Assembly: GCA_021828185.1 (NCBI GenBank)
Contig: JAKASI010000001.1
Span: 496,001-560,000 of the forward strand
DNA: 64,000 bases
Reading direction: 5' to 3'
Source: an archaeon
GTDB lineage: Archaea > Thermoproteota > Nitrososphaeria > Nitrososphaerales > UBA183
Part shown: positions 57,054 through 64,000 of the stretch, piece by piece
Layout: each line of letters begins with the position of its first letter
Numbering within the stretch: position 1 is the first letter of the stretch
Translations under genes and position numbers: made by a program
Notes under the pieces: model-generated
What the model was told of the DNA's origin: nothing
Seen by the model: only the letters and a program-made list of their open reading frames with translations
The model's database searches: none

Positions 57054-58103
57054 CTACCGAATGCTGATACATTCTGGACAAAGCACAGGTGGCACCTTGC
57101 CTTCCTTTGGACTTGGCTTGGTTGTGCCTACCTGCCCTTCCTCTTCAAGCCCTTTCATCCACTCTTGAATTTGCTTCTTTGTTGATTCGTACATCATTCC
57201 TCGTGCTCCCAAGAATTGACAGCTCAAAGCAGCGAGACGTTGACCAAAGTCTAGGGCTTCTTCGATTTCATTGGTTGACGACTCCGCCAACCCCGACCTC
57301 CCCATTTGTCCTAATGACTGAATCAATCCGGCAGTACACCAATCGCCAGCTCCTGCCGAGTCCAAAGCACCATCGATTCTGAATGCGTTCAGCCATTTGG
57401 GCGTTATTCTTCCGCGCGGAGGCTTGAGCCAATACTTCAGGCCGAATTGCCCATGCGTCTCGATTGCAAGCTTGACATTACGCGGGAACCTATGCATCCG
57501 TAGCTGGTCTGCCGAGTACTTGACGATGTCGGCCACTTTCAAGGATTCGACGAATAGTTGATAGTTCCTCATGCCCGATGGTTCGAAGAACACCAAAGCG
57601 CCGCGATCTCTCATCTTCTTTGCTAGCGAAATTGCCGACAGAGACGTCCTATCGAAGTAGAACACATCAATTTCGCGAATCTTCTCACTGGTGTTTCGTA
57701 GTTCATCTATGGAATACGGTTTCAATCTTGGGAGGACGGATCCACAGTGAGGACATGCAAACTCGAAGAGGTGATCTGTTCCCGGAGTTGAGTTTGAAAG
57801 GCGCTCGATTACTATTGGCGCGAACAAGCCATCCTCTACGAGCGCGAGATCCATTTTCACCCCCCACCTCTTGACGTCCCTGATTAGGAGCTCTGAACCT
57901 TCATCACAGCCCAACTTGGCCAATGGGAACGAGTCCCATCCAAGATACGACAGAATTGTCATGACATTTCCACAAGATCCTCCGACCCGCTGGAACCGCT
58001 CTTCATTTGTCGAAGCTTCAACGAAGACGTCTAACGCAACTAGTCCAGTCCCTACACACACGGGAGCAGTTGACCGCGCCTGGAGTGCTAAACTAGGCGG
58101 CAT
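57054..58103 (-). CDS. PfkB/ribokinase-family kinase with extra zinc-knuckle motifs
   Basis: A 349-aa protein. The family start PVCVGTGLVALDVFVEA, the glycine pair VGGSCGNVMTILSYLGWD and the catalytic DSAGAGDWCTAGLIQSLG (near residue 255) mark a PfkB sugar or nucleoside kinase. Unusual are CPHC in a mid-protein insert (FEFACPHCGSVLPR near 118) and CPEC six residues from the C terminus; together they could bind one zinc ion. ATG 58103 follows AGGTGA by 7 nt and overlaps the previous gene by 11 nt. It is the last gene of the operon. The substrate is unknown. Confidence 0.85.
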   Translation of the reverse strand: MPPSLALQARSTAPVCVGTGLVALDVFVEASTNEERFQRVGGSCGNVMTILSYLGWDSFPLAKLGCDEGSELLIRDVKRWGVKMDLALVEDGLFAPIVIERLSNSTPGTDHLFEFACPHCGSVLPRLKPYSIDELRNTSEKIREIDVFYFDRTSLSAISLAKKMRDRGALVFFEPSGMRNYQLFVESLKVADIVKYSADQLRMHRFPRNVKLAIETHGQFGLKYWLKPPRGRITPKWLNAFRIDGALDSAGAGDWCTAGLIQSLGQMGRSGLAESSTNEIEEALDFGQRLAALSCQFLGARGMMYESTKKQIQEWMKGLEEEGQVGTTKPSPKEGKVPPVLCPECISIR

Positions 58104-59238
58104 AGAATTCACCTGCAATTCCTAATTCCCAAAGCCGAGTTTGCCCTTTGGTCGATTCCAGGTCTCCTTCAATCGTGTAGCCTTGACTGTCCACGTAAGC
58201 CATCCCGACACCCCGGCTAGTATTTTTCATTTCGTAAGCCGCCAATAAGGCACCTATTGAGGGCAGCTTGTTTGAAAGTGCCGAGATAATGACCTGGCAT
58301 CCTCCAAGTGCCTCGAGGGACACATCATATCTTGCGATGATACTCCTAATATGCCTATAAGTCTCAAATGGATTCTGCTCGGAGACGTATGTGAAATTGT
58401 TTGGGTCCACCTTCAACTTCTCGAGCAAGAGGTCCCGATACTCAAGCATTAGGTTGTCACCCCTCCGGGGATTTGTGGATGGAGAGGGTAATACCGGGCA
58501 TATCTCCGTCGGTTGCACCAAGTCGTATATCCTTTCGAATTGGACGGTTCGCTTCTCACCCAAGATGGGGATCCAGATCTTGGGCGTTTCTGAGCTGGAT
58601 TCTGCTACAAGTGTTCCAGTGAAACCTGGGACGAAGCTAGCGTTTTCGTCTACGCCTGCGCCAGTGATTAATGTGTCCATTTCGGCATTCTCAGCGACTA
58701 TCACGTGAAGATTGGTCATCATATCCGGGTCGCGACCTATGTTCTTAGCATCGACCAAATAGAGTAGCTTTCCGACAAGAGGAAAATACAATCCCCTGGG
58801 AAGCGAGCTTATGTCAACGACGATGTCTGTACAGTTGGGATAACCCGAAAGATCCTGAATTGTGGTCGCGGCGCTTCGTGGTCCAATCCTTCTTCCATCT
58901 TGGGACCACATGCTAATCTTCCGCTGCTCAAACTTGGGCCCAGCTAGTTCCTTTATCCTGCTTTCATTTTCGTCTGTGAGTTCCTGATACCTCCTTGAAG
59001 GCGAACTCTGTCCCTCATCGACTTTCATTGCTAGGCATTCCAAGTCGAAATCACCTGCCTTTTTGACTGCTTCCAATCCCATAGTCCCACGGGGATCGAA
59101 ACCAATCCCCATGATGTACAGAATGGATCTCCTCCTGGCTTTCAGGAAATCATCCCAGAATTCTCTGAACTCTGAACCTCTAGCTTGAAAGTAGACTCCC
59201 CAGCGCGGTGTCAGACGACTCAGTGTTGCGGCGCTCAA
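58093..59238 (-). CDS. Unknown two-lobed protein of the five-gene operon (381 aa)
   Basis: No family is recognised. The first half has a Rossmann-like strand (SILYIMGIGFDPRGTMGLEA), then DIVVDISSLPRGLYFPLVGK near residue 138. The second half repeats the style: FERIYDLVQPTEICPVLP, then GCQVIISALSNKLPSIGALL near 320 and GVGMAYVDSQGY. Two alpha/beta lobes, each with a conserved-looking Ser/Gly loop, suggest a ligand-binding sensor or an enzyme. The TTG start overlaps the ATPase stop (TTGA). It sits between the AAA+ ATPase and the kinase. Confidence 0.65.
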   Translation of the reverse strand: MSAATLSRLTPRWGVYFQARGSEFREFWDDFLKARRRSILYIMGIGFDPRGTMGLEAVKKAGDFDLECLAMKVDEGQSSPSRRYQELTDENESRIKELAGPKFEQRKISMWSQDGRRIGPRSAATTIQDLSGYPNCTDIVVDISSLPRGLYFPLVGKLLYLVDAKNIGRDPDMMTNLHVIVAENAEMDTLITGAGVDENASFVPGFTGTLVAESSSETPKIWIPILGEKRTVQFERIYDLVQPTEICPVLPSPSTNPRRGDNLMLEYRDLLLEKLKVDPNNFTYVSEQNPFETYRHIRSIIARYDVSLEALGGCQVIISALSNKLPSIGALLAAYEMKNTSRGVGMAYVDSQGYTIEGDLESTKGQTRLWELGIAGEFYAA

Positions 59239-61157
59239 TTGAGGGGCACTTCACTCTGTTCAGGGACTACGCGTCCAGAGAATGAGACAAGCTTCGCCAG
59301 ACTAAGAGGCCGCCATCCTCCATAATGAAGGGGCAAATCGTTAAGCGCGCAGAGCAGACGATTTAGGTACAGAATCATCCAGCGGTCATTCCCTTGACTC
59401 CTATCCAGTGAAGCATCCATGAGATTGTAGGCGAGGCAGAGGGAAACCAATTCCGTGACTTTCTTGAAGTCACTCCTTTGGGCGAGAGTCTTCTCATCTA
59501 GGAGCTGACCTCTTTCGGACATTGTTATCGCGATTCCGGTCACCCCGGGTGCGTACGGGGCGTTGGGCTTGTAGGTCTCTGACCTGCAAAAATTGCAAAC
59601 GTGTTCCAGGAAAGCCCTTACCTCATCGCCTCGCGGCATGGCTAGAATAACAGCGTCGAGTCTTTCTCTTGCCGCCCTTTTCAAGATGGACTCCTGTCTT
59701 GAAGGACTCAGCAGAGCTCCACGCTGGATTAGGTTGGCCGAAATGGCCTCTTCAAATATAGCGGCAGCAAAGACAAGGAATTGTTCCACATTGGACGATG
59801 CAAGCTTTGAAAGTTGTTGGAAACCGAAATAATACGGCACTTGGCTTTCTTGAGCAAGGAATAGGGCAGCTGCCTCTCTGACGCTTGCGGGTTCCTCCAA
59901 CTCACTCTCGGAGACCGGTACAGGCGCATCTACTAGCGTTTGTTGGCCTTTCCTTGAGTCTCTCTCAATCGCTATTTCTAGAGATCGCCACGCAATTGCA
60001 GAATCGCGCCCGGCGCCTGAGGATTCTCTGCATCTCAGAATCCAATCATCGTACTTTCTTGTTGAGGCTGTGAGTTTCGCAACGCGTTTCTCGACATCTG
60101 AGGTTATTGCCTCGAACTTCTGGACCGACTCAATATCGTCCATAGAGATCCCAAGGCACGCCGCAAATGAAGGCAGCCGCACACTGGGGTTCAGACTTGC
60201 GCGGCGATCTGCAATGTCGCCGAGAATTCTTTCGAACCTTCTGGGATTCCCTTCCCCACGCCAGTAGTCTTCAAGATTGAGTTCGACATAATCTCTTCCT
60301 GGAAGAGCTCCGGTGCCGATAAGCTCGATTGGCGACAGGGCCTCAAGCCTTTCTGCTAACCAAAGCCCAACTGGGAACCTCGAACGTGTAATCAGATCCA
60401 GGAAAGCCTTGCGTTGGGACGGTGCAATCCTATGGACATCGTCCAGCATCATAAGTACCCTACTTACGAAAGGTTGTCCATCAAGTAGGAGCAACTCGGG
60501 GCGCAAGAAGAGCAAACTGCTCAAAGTCTCGTGGCCACTGAGTGTTCTTTCATCCACGGATCCAAAACTGTCGGCGGCTTCACACACATTGTTTTCCACC
60601 TTGGAAGCCCACTCGTTCAGTTCCGCTCCTGTGCATGGAAGGGGAATTGAATTCGGAACGTCGAAGTCAGTTGGCCGAAGTATCTTGAGGCGGTTAAGAT
60701 CTTGCGGGTATCTTAGCCGGTTAATCACCATGGAGCCTCTCAGTGCCGCGATGGTAAGTCGGCTGTTGAGCAATGAATAGAACAGCTTCAAAGAAGGTAC
60801 GTTTGGAAGCCGCAAATCTTCAAGCTCGGCATAATTCTTTGAACACGACAACATTATTCCCAGCGTAGTTGGTCCTTCCTCAGACAAAGCGCCCAAGTCC
60901 CGAAGTCCGGAGTACAGTTCCTTGTACTCGTCACTCGACCTCGCGTCAAATAGGGTGAGCAAAGCCTGCGGGGTGAAGATTCGCAGAAGCGACGTCTTTC
61001 CCCCTCCGGGTGCACTCCGAAGAATCAATGGTTTCGTCCACATTTCGTCCGGGTGAAATAGGTCGAGAACGCCAGGAGAGAAGAGTTGCAAGAAGGTGGG
61101 ATCCGCGTCAATCTGTTCTGAAGCGCGTAGAATGAATGAGTTACGAGTTTCTCTCAT
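59235..61157 (-). CDS. ORC/CDC6-like AAA+ ATPase of the five-gene operon
   Basis: A 640-aa protein. Walker A SAPGGGKTSLLRIF lies near residue 48 and Walker B RVLMMLDDVHRIAPSQRKAF near 233, with sensor-like SPIELIGTGALPGRDYVE after it. The N terminus (FLQLFSPGVLDLFHPDEMW) resembles the ORC-CDC6 family of large ATPases known mostly from conflict loci, not the true replication initiator. The C-terminal 300 residues are helical. ATG 61157 overlaps the preceding gene by ATGA. It likely acts as the nucleotide-driven switch or scaffold of the system. Confidence 0.75.
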   Translation of the reverse strand: MRETRNSFILRASEQIDADPTFLQLFSPGVLDLFHPDEMWTKPLILRSAPGGGKTSLLRIFTPQALLTLFDARSSDEYKELYSGLRDLGALSEEGPTTLGIMLSCSKNYAELEDLRLPNVPSLKLFYSLLNSRLTIAALRGSMVINRLRYPQDLNRLKILRPTDFDVPNSIPLPCTGAELNEWASKVENNVCEAADSFGSVDERTLSGHETLSSLLFLRPELLLLDGQPFVSRVLMMLDDVHRIAPSQRKAFLDLITRSRFPVGLWLAERLEALSPIELIGTGALPGRDYVELNLEDYWRGEGNPRRFERILGDIADRRASLNPSVRLPSFAACLGISMDDIESVQKFEAITSDVEKRVAKLTASTRKYDDWILRCRESSGAGRDSAIAWRSLEIAIERDSRKGQQTLVDAPVPVSESELEEPASVREAAALFLAQESQVPYYFGFQQLSKLASSNVEQFLVFAAAIFEEAISANLIQRGALLSPSRQESILKRAARERLDAVILAMPRGDEVRAFLEHVCNFCRSETYKPNAPYAPGVTGIAITMSERGQLLDEKTLAQRSDFKKVTELVSLCLAYNLMDASLDRSQGNDRWMILYLNRLLCALNDLPLHYGGWRPLSLAKLVSFSGRVVPEQSEVPLN

Positions 61158-62272
61158 TGAGTCTCACGAAACCTGCTTACGCGGGGAAAGCAACCTCGGT
61201 ACTTGGCCGCCTCGCCGAACCAGATTAGCGGTAGTGAGTTATTGGGAGTGTTGTGGAACAGAACTAAAGGGAGCGCGCATTCGTCGAAACCTAGGTATGG
61301 ATGATCGTGCTTTCCCTTCAAATAGCTTGGCGTCTCGATTACCTTATCGTAATACTTCCTTGCTAGACCTAAGAACCCTGGTTCGTCTTGGTCGTCAATT
61401 CGGATGTTCTCCTGCAGAGTATAGACTGCTCTCACGTCGAACGAGAGCTCGCCAAAGAGCTCTACGCCTAGCTTGGTAATTGAATCCACAGCTTCCTTCG
61501 TAGCGATGTACAATATCAGGTGAACCTCGACATCGTGCCGATCGATCAAATACCCAAGGTCAGCCCCATCACGACATACGTCGTCGTAGAAATTCACGAT
61601 CTTTCCCGTCAGTACACGACGGTCGTCCCTCCTTCTCAGATAGCTGAGACCGCTACCTGAGAAATCGTCGATAAGGAAGACCTCTCGGAATTTCACTTCC
61701 TTGTCCAATGGCTCTCTGTTTAGGATCTTCAGCAGATCAATTGCGAGAGATTCTGCAACTTTCGACGCGCGTGCCGATGTTATTTCATGAGATCGTATGA
61801 CCTGCTCCTGCGAAATCATAGCGTTATTGCATCGTCTAAAGTAATCAATGTGGGAGCCATCGCTCAACGCTAGAAAGAGACTCTGCCTAAGAAGTGTCTT
61901 GAATTCGTCCCTGTTCCTTATCTCTCGGGCCCTCCATCTTGGAATCTTGGTTTCCGTTGCCACCTTCTGAATCAGCAAATCGGAAACGTATTCAGGGAAT
62001 GCCGTTTCTACTAGGTGTCTCATCTCCTTTTGGGAAACATACACTAGCCTGCTCTTGAAGAAGGAGTATGCTATGTTACGCTCGTCTGGTGTCTCAAATT
62101 GCCTTAGCCAAAGAGCTAGGTTCTCCACAAACCGGCTACCTGTCGAGAACTGCTCGTACTCGTCGTAACTGAATGCTGCCAGGGCCTGGATAATCGGACG
62201 CTCCTGGGCTATCTGCTCAGGTTTCCATTCCATAACAGTGGCCAGGAGCCGTTCAGCGAGCTCGTCTTTCAC
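61154..62272 (-). CDS. Phosphoribosyltransferase-like protein of the five-gene operon
   Basis: A 372-aa protein. The N-terminal 190 residues are helical. Near residue 200 it has REVFLIDDFSGSGLSYLRR, a PRPP-loop-like motif (compare DDxxxTG), followed by KIVNFYDDVCRDG and VEVHLILYIATKEAV, an alpha/beta core. The C terminus has HPYLGFDECALPLVLFHNTP and PLIWFGEA. I match it to PRTase-like proteins associated with conflict systems. It may transfer or remove a phosphoribosyl group on a nucleotide or base. GTG 62272 overlaps the upstream stop (GTGA). Confidence 0.72.
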   Translation of the reverse strand: MKDELAERLLATVMEWKPEQIAQERPIIQALAAFSYDEYEQFSTGSRFVENLALWLRQFETPDERNIAYSFFKSRLVYVSQKEMRHLVETAFPEYVSDLLIQKVATETKIPRWRAREIRNRDEFKTLLRQSLFLALSDGSHIDYFRRCNNAMISQEQVIRSHEITSARASKVAESLAIDLLKILNREPLDKEVKFREVFLIDDFSGSGLSYLRRRDDRRVLTGKIVNFYDDVCRDGADLGYLIDRHDVEVHLILYIATKEAVDSITKLGVELFGELSFDVRAVYTLQENIRIDDQDEPGFLGLARKYYDKVIETPSYLKGKHDHPYLGFDECALPLVLFHNTPNNSLPLIWFGEAAKYRGCFPRVSRFRETQ

Positions 62273-64000
62273 CCAGCATCACTCTCTTTCTGCCGCCTGT
62301 TGATCCTAACCGCAAAGGATCCGTTAGCGCTAATTCGGAGCGCTTCCAGGTATCGGAGCGTAACCGGGGGGCCTCTCATGCCCCGGGGGGCGAGATTCCA
62401 GCACGTCTCCGGATTTTGGGACACCTGATCAACGCTCAGAGCGTTCGATTCGGCTAGCATCTCCCAATCGTTTCCCGGCCATTGCCCCATATCCCCAATC
62501 ACAAGTACTTCGTCCGGCAATTCCAAGGACCGAGCTACCTTCTTAACTTCTCTTATGACACTAAGCTTCGAAGCTTTGGCCGTAAGGACATCGATGGAAT
62601 GGCTAGACTCGAGCACGTGCAAATCTGGTACTCCTGAAGAATGCACGGCGGCCATCAGCGCATTCAGAAGATACATGTGCGTTCCATGGTTAGATGCCAT
62701 GAAGGTCAACTGCTCGCCTCGCGCTTCAGGATTCGACAATTCCTGGCCCCCCTTACGAGTGCTCAAAATCCTCATGAACTGGACCAGCGACTTGCTTGTC
62801 GGCAAGTTCCCGATCTGATTGTCTTGGTCCAGCCGAGAAATAACCGAGCCATTGTAGTAGCCAACGGCTAGCTTCGGCCAGAGTCTTCTTGGGAGGGCAG
62901 AGCGAAGCGCCTTTCGCAGAGATTTGCCCCTGCCTGAGGCAATCCCGACGCAGACTCCGGAGTCGAGAATTGAGGCGAGTCTTGTGGAAATGCTCTCAGG
63001 CAAATCTCCAAATCTGTTCGACCGAGGACAAAGGGTTCCATCGTAATCAAGAACTAGCCCGCCAAACCTGGCCCGAGCGAGACTGTGCAAGAACGTCGAA
63101 TATCGCGACTTAAGGATTGCCAAGTCAACTTGCAAGAACGGCCCCCCCGACTGAAGTTTCCTTTCAATTGCCGCTGGGAGTTCGGCTTCTTCCCCATAGA
63201 ATTTGTGGTAATTCGTCCAGTATAGCCGTCTGCTTGGGGCAGGAATCCTGGGATGATTCAGGTCGATTTGCTTCGCGACAGATATCTCATTCACAAGACG
63301 CATGGTTCTGACTATGAGTTCTATTGAGCCCAAAGGACCCGAAAGCATGGTTGAAACCGTAGCCCGCGGAACTCGACGAGGGAAGCTGGCTACAGTAGAG
63401 TCTGCGATTTGCCCCGTTTCAGGAGTAATCAGCGCAAGGACGGCTGAATCTACGCTCTTCCAAAGCCAATTATGTCTTCCATGGGAGAAATTCCGGTAAT
63501 CTGAGATGCTGACCGAGCCTAGTGCGCCTTCAATCATCTTAGATTCGAAATCGTAAGCGGCTGGCTCACTCCACCCTCCGTACAAGAGCAGGAAAGACTT
63601 CGCTCTGCGAAAGGCAGCCAAACTCGTTTGCGTGTCAATTATAGGCTGTCTCATCTTGCTACTGGAGAGCAGACTCTCAAGGTCCTCCGGAAGAACCAAC
63701 TTCTGGTCTTCCAGGCTCGAGAAAGTTCTGGCGCACAGGATCGAAAACGCGAGGACGGAGTTCGTGGCTAGGAATCCGTCACGGTGTGGAAGGTTCATCG
63801 CCCATGTCGTCACCCAACCGGACTTGTTGGCCCTTGAGACCAAATCTGATTCAGCAGCTCCGCATAGCACAAGAATCTCCCTCGCCTCCCGGGCAATACT
63901 GAATTGCAGTGCACCAACAACGTCAGGGTTACGTCCCTTCGCTGAGATTAGTGCGACGGATGCCCTGCGGAGCACGGCTTTCCACGAAGCCAACCCCAGG
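62269..64000 (-). CDS. SIS-HAD fusion protein (N terminus beyond the window)
   Basis: At least 577 residues. The visible start (VALISAKGRNPDVVGALQFS, then NLPHRDGFLATNSVLAFSIL) is the middle of a SIS sugar-phosphate-isomerase domain, so the protein must begin outside the window; a TTG at 63993 is not credible as the true start. From about residue 315 it is a HAD phosphatase of the Cof type: GLVLDYDGTLCPRS, GIASGRGKSLRKAL, and EVLVIGDMGQWPGNDWEML. Such a protein would isomerise and dephosphorylate a sugar phosphate. It heads the visible operon. Confidence 0.82.
   Translation of the reverse strand, partial: LGLASWKAVLRRASVALISAKGRNPDVVGALQFSIAREAREILVLCGAAESDLVSRANKSGWVTTWAMNLPHRDGFLATNSVLAFSILCARTFSSLEDQKLVLPEDLESLLSSSKMRQPIIDTQTSLAAFRRAKSFLLLYGGWSEPAAYDFESKMIEGALGSVSISDYRNFSHGRHNWLWKSVDSAVLALITPETGQIADSTVASFPRRVPRATVSTMLSGPLGSIELIVRTMRLVNEISVAKQIDLNHPRIPAPSRRLYWTNYHKFYGEEAELPAAIERKLQSGGPFLQVDLAILKSRYSTFLHSLARARFGGLVLDYDGTLCPRSNRFGDLPESISTRLASILDSGVCVGIASGRGKSLRKALRSALPRRLWPKLAVGYYNGSVISRLDQDNQIGNLPTSKSLVQFMRILSTRKGGQELSNPEARGEQLTFMASNHGTHMYLLNALMAAVHSSGVPDLHVLESSHSIDVLTAKASKLSVIREVKKVARSLELPDEVLVIGDMGQWPGNDWEMLAESNALSVDQVSQNPETCWNLAPRGMRGPPVTLRYLEALRISANGSFAVRINRRQKESDAG

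Overview
The window comes from an archaeon. It carries a transcription factor B gene (40005-40982), a nurA-herA-mre11-rad50 repair operon, class III (archaellin/pilin-type) signal sequences with TadA/FlaI- and FlaJ/TadC-like assembly proteins, and a rusticyanin/sulfocyanin-type blue copper protein. About 25 genes start 24-31 nt (mostly 24-28) downstream of a TTTAA/TTAAAT/TATA-like box with no ribosome-binding site, which is the archaeal leaderless arrangement. Coding DNA is fairly GC-rich with many AGG/AGA arginine codons. I cannot place the organism more precisely. A Thermoproteota (thaumarchaeal-type) or Thermoplasmata lineage fits, but this is inference. No rRNA, tRNA, CRISPR array, insertion sequence or integrase was recognised.

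Region 1 (1-13.2 kb) is a chromosomal-looking copper/redox block on the + strand, with one OsmC-family gene on the - strand. It holds six YHS/TRASH-type metal-binding modules. Three are free-standing, one is frameshifted, one is fused to a CPC-type copper P-type ATPase, and one is fused to an SDH/ClpP-like serine protease. It also holds a CxxC heavy-metal-associated protein, a His-rich DUF2933-like membrane protein, an isoprenylcysteine methyltransferase-like membrane protein, an IscA-like protein, a cytochrome b with an exported partner, a DoxD/DoxX protein, a blue copper protein, and a CxxC thiol-relay set (membrane thioredoxin, small thioredoxin, CcdA). Two membrane proteins and the blue copper protein share a GMMGG motif.

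Region 2 (13.2-43 kb) looks like an integrated conjugative or plasmid-like element. It has a ParB-like protein, winged-helix and AbrB-like regulators, an extra TFB and a second TFB-like zinc-ribbon protein, and a large glycosylated surface protein. Its transfer genes are VirB4 and PrgI/VirB3-like proteins, a VirB6/TrbL-like protein with a candidate VirB2/CedA1-like pilin, and a VirD4-like coupling ATPase split from its membrane subunit. A TadA-TadC pilus system follows with four pilin-like genes, one of them fused to tail-fibre-like repeats. ArdC-like and membrane-anchored nuclease genes close the region. Several tiny Cys-rich proteins (34-76 aa) are scattered through it. Regulatory DNA includes two copies of a 21-bp palindrome (16616-16671) and five TGGCAAC boxes spaced at about 21 bp (39349-39439).

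Region 3 (43-64 kb) is a defence/repair island. It contains a Hachiman-type hamA-hamB pair, the nurA-herA-mre11-rad50 operon, a single-polypeptide restriction-methylation enzyme, and a tightly overlapping five-gene operon on the - strand. That operon encodes a SIS-HAD fusion (cut by the window end), a phosphoribosyltransferase-like protein, an ORC/CDC6-like AAA+ ATPase, an unknown two-lobed protein and a PfkB-type kinase. It pairs sugar-phosphate/PRPP chemistry with an ATPase switch beside other defence genes, and is the best candidate here for an undescribed conflict system.
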